Assembly: GCF_029868745.1 (NCBI RefSeq)
Contig: NZ_JARWOP010000372.1
Location: 1 to 37,770 of the forward strand
Direction of reading: 5' to 3'
DNA length: 37,770 nt
Origin: Nocardia wallacei
GTDB lineage: Bacteria > Actinomycetota > Actinomycetes > Mycobacteriales > Mycobacteriaceae
The notes below the pieces were generated by a model. It did no database searches. It had not been told where the DNA came from and saw only the letters and a program-made list of their open reading frames with translations. Shown piece by piece: positions 14,626 to 22,786 of this stretch (position 1 is the first letter of the stretch; each line of letters starts with the position of its first letter). A program made the position numbers and the translations under genes.

Positions 14626-14631
14626 AGTCTA
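14626..14631 (-). promoter_or_regulatory. Possible -10 box giving leaderless ilvD mRNA
   Basis: Minus-strand TAGACT is followed by TGCGCG and then the ATG of ilvD. This spacing would place the transcription start at or within a base or two of the A of ATG. No Shine-Dalgarno sequence is present. The -35 region is weak (TTCGGG-like). Confidence 0.45.
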
Positions 14632-14681
14632 CGACCGCCCCCGCGGGCGTCCCGAACGCGCGATCGATGTATCGCCGGAAC

Positions 14682-15557
14682 TCACCTGCCGAGGTCCCCG
14701 CGCAGTCTCTCGATCGCCTTGGTGATGGCCGCCGCTCGGTCGATGCCCGGGGTCTTCTGTTGCTCGAAGGCGATCAGCCGTTCGGCCGTGGGGTGATTAC
14801 CCATCACCATGGTGAGCAGAGTCTTGAACTCGCCCGGCTGGGTGAGGTTCGGCCGTGCCCGCGGAGGTGCCGGGGCGGCGGCGGCCGCCGTACCGCTTTG
14901 CCGGGTGTACGGCGCGGCCTCGGCGGCAGTTGCTCTGCGATACCACAATTCGGCCTCGCTGTGGTTCCCGTCCTTGTTGAGCAGAGCCGCGAGACCGGCC
15001 ATGGCGTCGGGGTGCCCGGCGACAGCGGCTCTGCGAAACCAGAGTTGGGCCTCGGCCAGATCGCCGCCGTTCTGGTGCCGGCGAAGCCAGCGCTGGAGCC
15101 TGTTCTGTTCTTCCACGCGCTGGTGGAACAGTCGCGCCAGGTTGTTCATCGCGACCGGGTCGCCGGCGGTGGCGGCTCGGAGAAGTTCCCGTTCTCGCAG
15201 GTCCGCGGTCGCGGGCTTCTGATCACCGGATTCCAGGGCGTACTTGATGCCCAACAGGACAGCGGAACTGGCGATGATCACCCCGCCCGCTATCAGCAGG
15301 ATCTGGATGCCGTCCTCATGGCTGTTGCGCTGCGCCGCCAGCGCTTGCTCGTATGTCTCGCCGCCGACCGGGGCGCCGTTGCGATAGTGGCGGCAGATCG
15401 TGCCGGGCTCCATTGTCCTTTCGTCACAGGTGGGCGCGGCCTGGGGATCTTTCAGGAGCGTCGCGGTCCCGGGGATGAGCATGACCGCGCCCACGATGAG
15501 CGCGAGCCACGCGCCGAGCCACAGCACGAGGGTTACGACCTGTCCGAGCGCCTTCAC
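14682..15557 (-). CDS. Membrane protein with Sel1/TPR-like repeats
   Basis: 291 residues from the preferred GTG start at 15557, which has GGGGGA 5 bases upstream. An earlier GTG at 15596 would add 13 residues. Two hydrophobic helices occur, VVTLVLWLGAWLALIVGAVM near the N-terminus and IQILLIAGGVIIASSAVLLG near residue 90, with a short cysteine-containing loop between them. The C-terminal half carries Sel1-like helical repeats: GDPVAMNNLARLF, then AEAQLWFRRAAVAGHPDAM and SEAELWYRRATAAEA. These repeats bind partner proteins. It is the last gene of the set 17379-14682 downstream of an ECF sigma gene, so it could be a scaffold or a sigma-factor partner. It does not resemble a known zinc anti-sigma factor. 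Confidence 0.75.
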   Translation of the reverse strand: MKALGQVVTLVLWLGAWLALIVGAVMLIPGTATLLKDPQAAPTCDERTMEPGTICRHYRNGAPVGGETYEQALAAQRNSHEDGIQILLIAGGVIIASSAVLLGIKYALESGDQKPATADLRERELLRAATAGDPVAMNNLARLFHQRVEEQNRLQRWLRRHQNGGDLAEAQLWFRRAAVAGHPDAMAGLAALLNKDGNHSEAELWYRRATAAEAAPYTRQSGTAAAAAPAPPRARPNLTQPGEFKTLLTMVMGNHPTAERLIAFEQQKTPGIDRAAAITKAIERLRGDLGR

Positions 15558-15708
15558 TTCGTCCCCCGCTCCGCCGACCGAGTTGTCCCGCAGCACAACC
15601 GATGTGTCCGAACCATGCCTGGTAGATGTCTGATCACATCCTTACGGACAGTCTCGGGGCGGAAATGGTTGGGGCGAACCGCGATCCGTGGGGCGCCGAC
15701 GCCGTATG

Positions 15709-16386
15709 TCACGCGATCAGGTCGAGTTGCTCCCGGACCCGTTGCAGGGCGTCGTGCACGTAACCTTTCGCGGTGCCTGTGGCGACGCCCATGATGCGCG
15801 CGGTTTCCGCGTAGGTGTTGCCTTCGTAGGCTCGGAGCACGACCGCTTCCCGCTCTCGCGGCGGCAGGGTATCCAGCGCGCCGAGCAGGGCCTGGCGCAA
15901 GACGACGATGTCGTCCATGTTCACACTCGCCCGGTCGGCGAGCAATGCGATCCGCTCGTCCCCGTCGGAGTCGAACCGTTCGCGGTCGGTGGCCGCCCGC
16001 CGCCAGGCGTCGCGAACGAGGTTCTTGGTGACCGTCCACAGGTAGGCGCGCAACCGGTCGGCCGTGGCGACGTCGGGCCGGGCGGCGTACACCCGCATCA
16101 GCGCGGTCTGCACGATGTCTTCGGCGTCGGTACGGCTGCCGACCTGCCGGGTGGCCCAGGCGAGCAACATGTCGCTGGCCGAGTCGAATGCCTCGAGCAA
16201 CAGGTCGTCGAACCGGTCCGATTGCTGCGCACGGGCGCTCCCGCGTCCGATCCGGATGAGCGCCGGACCGCGGGATTCACCGGCGAGGAAGGACAGCGGA
16301 TCCTTGGCGCAATCCGCGAGCACGGCTCCCAATAGGTCCGTCAAAGCGGTCTCGGCGCCCAGGCCGGACTCGGGGAGGCTGTTCAT
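15709..16386 (-). CDS. ECF-type RNA polymerase sigma factor
   Basis: 225 residues. Sigma region 2 spans about 65-135 (DDLLLEAFDSASDMLLAWAT, AEDIVQTALMRVYAARP, RLRAYLWTVTKNLVRDAWRR). Region 4 is at about 170-220 (LDTLPPREREAVVLRAYEGN, TYAETARIMGVATGTAKGYV, then HDALQRVREQL). An unusual N-terminal extension of roughly 60 residues precedes region 2. There is no SnoaL-type C-terminal domain. It directs RNA polymerase to a small regulon. The gene lies between the Clp-R/zinc-ribbon membrane protein (82 bases upstream) and the Sel1 membrane protein, all in the same direction. No classic anti-sigma gene is adjacent. ATG 16386 has AGGGCGAG upstream. Confidence 0.9.
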   Translation of the reverse strand: MNSLPESGLGAETALTDLLGAVLADCAKDPLSFLAGESRGPALIRIGRGSARAQQSDRFDDLLLEAFDSASDMLLAWATRQVGSRTDAEDIVQTALMRVYAARPDVATADRLRAYLWTVTKNLVRDAWRRAATDRERFDSDGDERIALLADRASVNMDDIVVLRQALLGALDTLPPREREAVVLRAYEGNTYAETARIMGVATGTAKGYVHDALQRVREQLDLIA

Positions 16387-16467
16387 TCGATCTCGCCCTG
16401 CTGTTCGCGGCCGCCGGGGCCGACGGATCTGTCGGTACCGAACACCATACCGACGAACGGGCTCGGC

Positions 16468-17379
16468 TCAGTTCGAGATCAGCGGGAGCACGACGGTGAA
16501 CCAGAGCAGAATTCCCAGTGGTATCAGGAATCCGATGGCGCCGGGTCTGCGGAACAGCGGCGGGCCGGGATCCATCGGCCGTCCCGGCATACCCGGAATC
16601 GGCGGTGGGAGTTGGGCGATCCGCGAATGGGCGGACATGTTGGACAGAATCGTGATGGCGTTGATGAACAGCGACAACGGTCCCCACCAGCCGAACCACA
16701 CGCTCTGAATCGTCATCCGGCGCAGGGTGGCGAGGCCACAGTCGCGGCAGAACGGGCCGGGCATCCGGACGAATTGCATCATCAGGATGAAACCGCGATG
16801 GCTTCGGATCGTCACCGCGGCCGCGGGTGTCGCGCCGCAGTGCAGGCAGTACAGGGCGTGGACCGGTGCGGTCGGTGGCAGTGGCGGCGGGGGCGGTGGG
16901 GTGGGGGCGAATTCGTTCTCCAGACCGCTCAGGGTGATTCCCAGAACGTCGGCCTGCACCAGGTCCAGGAGTTCGTCCCGGCGCAGTCCATCGCCCAGGG
17001 CCTGCGCCGCGGCGGTGGAACCGTCGGCGATGAGCCCGAGGGCCAGCATTCCGGCCGGAACCCCCGGCAGGTTGTAGCGGCGGGCCAAGCGGACGGCGGT
17101 GCGCAGAGCGGCGGCACAGGAGTCGGTGAGCCGGATGCCCTCCCAGTGCGACGAGCTGTGGGTGACCGGATCCAGCACGACCTTCCCCGCGATAATCTCG
17201 AAGTCTCCGCAGTGCAACGAGATCCGGTTCCAACGGCTGGACGTATCGACCCGCATCAGCGCGACCAGCAGGTCCCTGGTGTCGATCGGCCGCGATCCGG
17301 CATCGGCTCTCGCCTGCCACAGTGCGTTCCCCACGGTGGGATGCAGCGGCAGGTCCACGATTACGGCGGTGTTCTCCAT
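16468..17379 (-). CDS. Clp-R (Clp_N) domain / zinc-ribbon membrane protein
   Basis: 303 residues. The N-terminal part (about 10-150) resembles two Clp R repeats, the ClpA/ClpC N-domain that recruits substrates and adaptors: VGNALWQARADAGSRPIDTR, DLLVALMRVD, then CAAALRTAVRLARRYNLPGV, GMLALGLIADGSTAAAQAL. A proline run follows (APTPPPPPPLPP), then CLHCG...FCRDCG, a CxxC/CxxC zinc ribbon. The C-terminus has two hydrophobic segments (WWGPLSLFINAITILSNM and IGFLIPLGILLWFTVVLPLI) separated by a second proline-rich stretch. There is no AAA+ module, so this is not a Clp ATPase. AGGAGGG precedes ATG 17379. It is divergent from the protease-STAND gene at 17571, which suggests that the two function together. 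Confidence 0.75.
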   Translation of the reverse strand: MENTAVIVDLPLHPTVGNALWQARADAGSRPIDTRDLLVALMRVDTSSRWNRISLHCGDFEIIAGKVVLDPVTHSSSHWEGIRLTDSCAAALRTAVRLARRYNLPGVPAGMLALGLIADGSTAAAQALGDGLRRDELLDLVQADVLGITLSGLENEFAPTPPPPPPLPPTAPVHALYCLHCGATPAAAVTIRSHRGFILMMQFVRMPGPFCRDCGLATLRRMTIQSVWFGWWGPLSLFINAITILSNMSAHSRIAQLPPPIPGMPGRPMDPGPPLFRRPGAIGFLIPLGILLWFTVVLPLISN

Positions 17380-17570
17380 GTGCCCTCCTGGTGTGTCACG
17401 CTCTGTCTGGAGCTGCTGCTCACGAGGGTGTAGACCCGCTGGGCGGCAAAAGGGTTGGGCGGAAGTCGAGCCATCGCGGAATCGGACTCGCGCCGCGGCG
17501 CGAGCGGTGGGAGGGGGCCTTGCGGATGCGGGCAGGCGTATAGGCCGGGGACAGTACGGGTTTCGGCGCG

Positions 17571-20500
17571 GTGGCGGTGCGGATTCTCGCCGGGTCGGGC
17601 GCGGTCGTCGGTGCCGGATTCGTCGTGGGCCCGGGACTCGTCGCGACCTGCGCGCACGTCGTTTCCGAGGCCGCCGGCGCGGACGCGCAGGAAACCCGGC
17701 CGCCGGACACCGTGGTGTGGATCGACTTTCCGTTCTTGCCCGCGGCCGGCCGGGTCGGTGCGCGGGTCCGCCGCTGGGCGCCCACGACAGCCGACGGGGG
17801 CGGCGACATCGCGGTGCTGGAGATCATCGAGCCGCTGCCGGAACCGATACCGGCGCCGCCGTTCTGGCGCGCCGAGGAGCCCTGGGGCCGGGAGTTCCGG
17901 ATGCTCGGGTTCCCAGCCGAACTCGACCTGGGGGTATGGGTGTCGGGAGAGTTCCGGGCCGCGCAGGGGATGGGCTGGCTGCAGTTGCAGGCGGCAACCG
18001 GTGGGCAGCCGATCACGGGCGGCTTCAGCGGGGCCGCGGTGTGGGATGCGGCGTCCGGGTCCGTGGTCGGCATGGCGGTGGCGGCGGACCGGCGGCGATA
18101 TACGCGGACCGCCTTCATGATTCCGATCGCCGAGGTGCTCGGGATCGATCCGGCGATGCTGCCGAACCCGTATCGCGGACTGGACCGATTCGAGGAGGAT
18201 GACGCACCCCTGTTCCACGGCCGCGACGCCGATATCGAACGGGTGCTGGCCGCGTTGGCACAGCGGCCGTTCGTGGCGGTCGTCGGTGGTTCGGGCACGG
18301 GGAAGTCGTCGTTGGTGAGCGCCGGCGTGCTACCCCGGGTGCGTCGACGTGGCATGGCCGTCGCGGCCGTTCGCCTCACCGGCCTGTCGGCGACCTCGGA
18401 TTCGCAGGTGCGCGACGGTGGAAACGATGTGTCGGCCCTCCTCATGGCTGTCGTGCGGCAGCCGGCGGCGGACGGCAACCCAACGGCCGAACTGGTGGAT
18501 CGCATCCCCGACGAAGGGCTGCTGGTGTTTCCGGACCAGTTCGAGGACTTGGCGGCCACGGCGCCGGCACACGCCCAGGACCTGGTGCACCGGCTCATCG
18601 AGCTGGTCGCCGCCGCCGACGCGGCCGGCAAGACGATTCGAGTGGTGCTGACGCTCCGATGGGAGGCCGTCGGCGAACTGGTCGACACCGAGATCGCGAA
18701 CCTGCTCGACGGTGCCACCGTGGCGCTGGCGGCCATGGAACGTGAGCAACTGCGGGCTGTGATCCGCGGGCCGTTGGCCCATGCCCCCGGCGTCGGTATC
18801 GATGCCGACCTCGTCGAACGGCTCGTCGACGATACGGTGCACCAGCCGGGCGGTTTGCCGTTGCTCGAGTCGACACTGACCGAATTGTGGGAACAGCGCG
18901 GCAGCGGGCGGCTGACCCTGGCCGACTACGAGCGTTCCGGCGGTGTCGCCGGGGCGATCACCCGCCGTGCCGATCGCGCGCTCGCCCGGTTCACGGAACC
19001 GGAGGCAGCAGCGGTGCGGCGACTGCTGACGATGATCGCGGTACCGATCAGGACCGGCACCGGATTCGTCCGGGCCGCGGTGGCCTTGGCCGAACACCCG
19101 GAATTACACGGTCTCGCAGGTCATTTGGCCCGCGAGCGGCTGGTGGCCGTCGGGCGCCGGGCCGACGGCGTCGTGATCGTCGAACTGGCTCACCAGGCGC
19201 TGATCGACAACTGGCCCACGCTGCGCGGCTGGCTCGAAGACGATCGCGACTTCCGTTCCTGGCAGCAGGAATTCGACAACCGCCGACTCGAATGGGAAGC
19301 GGCGCAATACGACAGCGGCGCCTTGCTGCGCGGCGGTGCGCTGGCTACCGCCGAAGAATGGCTGGCCGCTCGTGCCGCCGACCTTTCCCCCGCGCAGCAC
19401 CGGTACATCCAGGCCGGTCGACGGGTGCGGCGCCGGGAGGTGCGCCGCTGGCGGATGGTTACCGCCGCGACGGCCGTGCTGGCGCTGGTGGCCGCGACCA
19501 CGGCGGTCGTGGCGTACCGCACCAGTCAGGAACGCGCCGCGCAACTGCGGCTCGCGGCAGGGATCACCCTCGCCAAGGAGTCGATGCGGCTCGCCGACTT
19601 GCAACCGTTGACGGCCCTGCAGTTCGCACAGGCGGCACATCGGCACGCGCCCGGGCATCCCGAGGTGGAGGACGCCCTGCTCTACCAGCAAGCCGGTCTC
19701 GGTGCGATCGCCGGTTTCACGCCGGGCGAGATGCCGACCGGTGCGGGCCGAATCGCTTCCGGTGCCGCCGCGGACGGGACGGCGTTGGTGGCGGTCGGCG
19801 CCGACGGCACGGCCCGGGTCCAGACCGGCCTTCGTGACGGAAACCCCGTGATCTGGAAGGTGCCTGCCGATGATCGCGTGGTGTCGGTCGCGATGTCCGA
19901 CGACGGCGGGAAGATCGCCGTCGTCGAGCGCAGCGGAGAGGTGTCGGTGTGGGATGTGCGCAGCCGCACCGGACCGCTGAACATCCGTGCCGGTTTCGGT
20001 CGAGCGCTGCCGGATTTCGCCATTCGAGTAAGGCTTTCGGCCGACGGCGGGGTGCTGGTGCTGTCGATAGACCCGGAGCGAGGACCCGGAAAGGCGTCTC
20101 CTCCGGATGTTCTCGAGGTATACGACACGTCGACCGCGCACCCGGCGCGCATCGCGGCGCCGCCGTCGGCTCGGCGCGATCAAATTCCGCGGTACGTCGG
20201 CCCGGGCGGCACGGAAATCATGTTCGAGGAAACCGATGGCGTGGAGATTTTCAATGTGCTGCGGGACCTCGGCGGCAACGTGATCCGCGTGCTGCCGGAC
20301 GGATATCCGGTTCGGGGAGGAATATATTCCTGCCTGCCGGCACCGCCGGGCGAACCACGGCAGAGTCTGGCGGTCTTCGATACTCGGACAGGCGTCGAGC
20401 GGTTCCGATTCGATGTGGATCACGACTTCTGCATCCGTTCGAAACTGGACAGTTCCGAACGGTTTTTCATCAATGCCGACAACCACCCGCGCGATGCCGT

Positions 20501-21719
20501 CTTCAGTATCGAATTCATGAGCTTGGCGACGGGCCGGATCTATCGAGCCGAGATCGGGCGCAGCACCGGGCAGAACAGTACGATCGTCACCGATACCGAG
20601 CAGGGTCCGATTCTCAATGTGTTCTATCCCGGCGGTCTGCTGCGTTACTCGCCCGCCGTGCCCGTCGGCGAAGCCGATATGTTCACGCAGGAGCCCGCGG
20701 TGACGGCGTGGTCGGGGGACGCGGAAACCATCGCCACCTATAGTCGTGACGCCGCCGCGCGCACGAGCAGGCTCGAGATCAAACGGGTGCGGCCACGGCC
20801 GCAACGGCTGGCGCACGTCGCACTGGGCGGCGCGACCAGCGATATCGATCTCGGCGACAAGCCGGTTCTGAAGTTCACACCCGACGAGCGCTATCTCGTC
20901 GCTGTCGGCTCGCGGCCGCAGCTGGTGGTCTTCGACGCGCGAACTCTCGAGATGGTTCATCGAATCCCGCTGCCGGTCCCGGCGGAACTCGGCGATCCCG
21001 AGGGCTGGCGCGGTGACATCGTGTTCCCCGGCTCGGCAGAGGTCCTCGCCATGTACGGCGGCATGCTCACCCGCTGGGAAATCCGCGACGGCCGATCGTT
21101 GTCCGATCCGCTACCGCTGTGGCGCGATCGGGACGAACTCGTACGGCTCGGCGCCGACGGCGCCCTCGGGCGACCCGGCGCGCGGCCCGATGAAATAGTG
21201 ATCACTTCCTCGGGAGCGGCGACGGTGTGGAACCTGTCCGAGCGGCGGCGGGTCAGCACTTTCGATTTCGAGGAGGCCTGGGACTATAACGGCGTGTATT
21301 ACGATCCGCCCGATCCCGTTGTGTACGTGCAGACCGGCCGTATGGAGATGTGGAATCCGGCGACCGGCACGATCACCGAACCGTCGTGGCCGATGCCCCC
21401 CTTGCCGTACCTGCGCGGAACAACATCGGATGGTCTGTGGGTGGCGATAGACGGTGTCGCTCCGAACAATATCGACATCTGGGATCGCAATCGTGGGCGA
21501 ATAGCTACGCTGCAGCTCCCCGGAAAAATCCATGATGTGTTCGTGGAAAACAGTACGGTACATATTCTCTATCGCGGTGGAGATTTTCGCGTGAACCTGG
21601 GTAAGGCCCAGATGTTCCAACGCTTGTGCGCGCTTCACAACCGGGACTACTCCGCCGAGGAACGCGCGCTGCTGCCGGTCGGTGCCGACGACACACCGCC
21701 CTGCGAGGCCGGGCCCTAG
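17571..21719 (+). CDS. Trypsin-like protease / nSTAND1 NTPase / WD40-like propeller fusion
   Basis: 1382 residues. Residues 1-195 form a trypsin-fold protease with a full triad: His29 (ATCAHVV), Asp79 (GGGDIAVLE) and Ser153 (GGFSGAAVW). PYRGLDRFEEDDAPLFHGRD (200-219) is the linker typical of nSTAND1 NTPases. Walker A GGSGTGKSS covers 239-247 and the Walker B-like LLVFPDQFEDL covers 317-327. A winged-helix/ARM-like stretch follows, then one transmembrane helix (about 629-649). The remaining 730 residues form a degenerate WD40-type propeller (VWDVRS, VWNLSERR, MWNPATG, IWDRNRG), ending in the family tail with LCALHNRDYSAEE. A TAG at 17541 in frame limits the start to GTG 17571 or 17577. The likely role is a signal-gated protease for stress or phage defence, but this is inferred. 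Confidence 0.88.
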   Translation: MAVRILAGSGAVVGAGFVVGPGLVATCAHVVSEAAGADAQETRPPDTVVWIDFPFLPAAGRVGARVRRWAPTTADGGGDIAVLEIIEPLPEPIPAPPFWRAEEPWGREFRMLGFPAELDLGVWVSGEFRAAQGMGWLQLQAATGGQPITGGFSGAAVWDAASGSVVGMAVAADRRRYTRTAFMIPIAEVLGIDPAMLPNPYRGLDRFEEDDAPLFHGRDADIERVLAALAQRPFVAVVGGSGTGKSSLVSAGVLPRVRRRGMAVAAVRLTGLSATSDSQVRDGGNDVSALLMAVVRQPAADGNPTAELVDRIPDEGLLVFPDQFEDLAATAPAHAQDLVHRLIELVAAADAAGKTIRVVLTLRWEAVGELVDTEIANLLDGATVALAAMEREQLRAVIRGPLAHAPGVGIDADLVERLVDDTVHQPGGLPLLESTLTELWEQRGSGRLTLADYERSGGVAGAITRRADRALARFTEPEAAAVRRLLTMIAVPIRTGTGFVRAAVALAEHPELHGLAGHLARERLVAVGRRADGVVIVELAHQALIDNWPTLRGWLEDDRDFRSWQQEFDNRRLEWEAAQYDSGALLRGGALATAEEWLAARAADLSPAQHRYIQAGRRVRRREVRRWRMVTAATAVLALVAATTAVVAYRTSQERAAQLRLAAGITLAKESMRLADLQPLTALQFAQAAHRHAPGHPEVEDALLYQQAGLGAIAGFTPGEMPTGAGRIASGAAADGTALVAVGADGTARVQTGLRDGNPVIWKVPADDRVVSVAMSDDGGKIAVVERSGEVSVWDVRSRTGPLNIRAGFGRALPDFAIRVRLSADGGVLVLSIDPERGPGKASPPDVLEVYDTSTAHPARIAAPPSARRDQIPRYVGPGGTEIMFEETDGVEIFNVLRDLGGNVIRVLPDGYPVRGGIYSCLPAPPGEPRQSLAVFDTRTGVERFRFDVDHDFCIRSKLDSSERFFINADNHPRDAVFSIEFMSLATGRIYRAEIGRSTGQNSTIVTDTEQGPILNVFYPGGLLRYSPAVPVGEADMFTQEPAVTAWSGDAETIATYSRDAAARTSRLEIKRVRPRPQRLAHVALGGATSDIDLGDKPVLKFTPDERYLVAVGSRPQLVVFDARTLEMVHRIPLPVPAELGDPEGWRGDIVFPGSAEVLAMYGGMLTRWEIRDGRSLSDPLPLWRDRDELVRLGADGALGRPGARPDEIVITSSGAATVWNLSERRRVSTFDFEEAWDYNGVYYDPPDPVVYVQTGRMEMWNPATGTITEPSWPMPPLPYLRGTTSDGLWVAIDGVAPNNIDIWDRNRGRIATLQLPGKIHDVFVENSTVHILYRGGDFRVNLGKAQMFQRLCALHNRDYSAEERALLPVGADDTPPCEAGP

Positions 21720-21917
21720 ACGGCGGTGCGGACGATCGCCCGCGCCGGGCGCGAATCCTTTCCTCCGGTCGCGATCGACGTATCACCGAACAACGGCCCG
21801 CTATCCAGCGGTACGGTATACTCGTGCGCTGGTAGTTCTATCGGTCAGCGTGCGTGGTGGATGCCGGACAGCAGGACACGTGGGCCCCACACGAGTGAGC
21901 AAGGCAAGGACTGTCCT

Positions 21918-22133
21918 ATGCAGAACGACGAGGCTGTGCAGATCAACACCGTCATCGAGCGACTCGCCGCCGGCCATCCCGAGGTCCCGTCGGCCACCAT
22001 CGCAGCAACCGTCGAACGCTTCCACGAACGCTTCTCGAATTCGGCGGTAAGGAGTTTCGCCCCGATCCTGGTGGAGCGATGCGCGGAACGGGAACTCTCC
22101 GGCATTCCGCCCCGGCGCCTACACCGTCGTTAG
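21918..22133 (+). CDS. Small three-helix-bundle dimerisation-domain protein
   Basis: 71 residues. The sequence NTVIERLAAGHPEVPSATIA, then TVERFHERFSNSAVRSFAPI and LVERCAEREL, matches the widespread mycobacterial/nocardial 'three-helix bundle dimerization domain' proteins of the form 'vi.rLa..fp.v....I...V..a...F....ir.fvP.LVer.a...L'. They are basic, cytosolic and of unclear function. Other members precede GAF/ANTAR regulators or occur alone. AAGGA lies 7 bases before ATG 21918. The gene is about 200 bases after the STAND gene stop in the same direction. A TATACT at 21827-21832 may be its own -10. It is probably not part of the STAND gene. Confidence 0.75.
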   Translation: MQNDEAVQINTVIERLAAGHPEVPSATIAATVERFHERFSNSAVRSFAPILVERCAERELSGIPPRRLHRR

Positions 22134-22365
22134 GTCGTGTCCCGCACGGCAATCCGACGCACAGTCCTGGTCATACGACTACTTAGCTTCGCTCACAAAC
22201 GTTCGCGCAGCGTACATCGGTTTTCTGAGCGGATCGTGTGACTTCCCAGCCGCCCGGGCGGATCGGCCGGGCGGCGCCCGTGGCCGCGCTAGCATCGTGG
22301 CGACAGGACACCGACCGGCCAGTCCGGCGGCCGGGCTCGCATCGGACGGTTTGGGGAATATGGGG

Positions 22366-22755
22366 ATGAGTTCGCTACCGGACTTCGTGCGGGACGCGGT
22401 GCATCGCTCGGTCGCCACGGGTGACGGGACCGCCGTGATCGATACGGGTTGCGGTCTGGTCCAATGGCTTTCGTCGGCAGGGAACGTCTTCCACATCGAG
22501 GTGGCGTATCCGGAACGGCCGCACCGGCGTTCACTGTGGCAGCGGCTGCGCGGCGGCCCGAGTCCGGCGGGTTTCACCGAACGGCAACTCGCGTCGCTCG
22601 GCAATCTCGGGTTCGCCGAACTCGATTCGGCCTACGTGCTCCGGGCGGACGACGCGGGGCTGGACCGCGATCACGTGGTGCACGTCGTCGTCACCGTGCT
22701 GCACGATGTGCTGGAGGCGCGCGAGGTCTCCGATATGTCCGTCGAGGTCTTCTGA
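22366..22755 (+). CDS. Conserved-type small protein, possibly chaperone-like
   Basis: 129 residues, acidic and cytosolic. After a short helix (LPDFVRDAVHRSV) come strands AVIDTGCGLVQWLSSAGN and FHIEVAYPERP. A basic loop and FTERQLASLGNLGFAELDSA follow, then VVHVVVTVLHDVLEAREVSD. This alternation, together with the 'LGF' and 'VL.dVl' motifs, resembles TY-Chap/type-III-chaperone-like actinobacterial proteins. The resemblance is weak, and I do not assign a function. ATG 22366 is preferred because GGGGAA is correctly spaced. An in-frame ATG at 22360 is possible. It lies 31 bases upstream of the LuxR gene and may be co-transcribed with it. Confidence 0.6.
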   Translation: MSSLPDFVRDAVHRSVATGDGTAVIDTGCGLVQWLSSAGNVFHIEVAYPERPHRRSLWQRLRGGPSPAGFTERQLASLGNLGFAELDSAYVLRADDAGLDRDHVVHVVVTVLHDVLEAREVSDMSVEVF

Positions 22756-22786
22756 ACCGCTCCCGATCGGCAATACCGGGTAGACA

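Noticed and set aside
16468..17379. ClpA/ClpC chaperone ATPase
   Set aside because: Only the Clp-R-like N-domain is present. There is no Walker A/B AAA+ module, and the rest is zinc ribbon and membrane helices.
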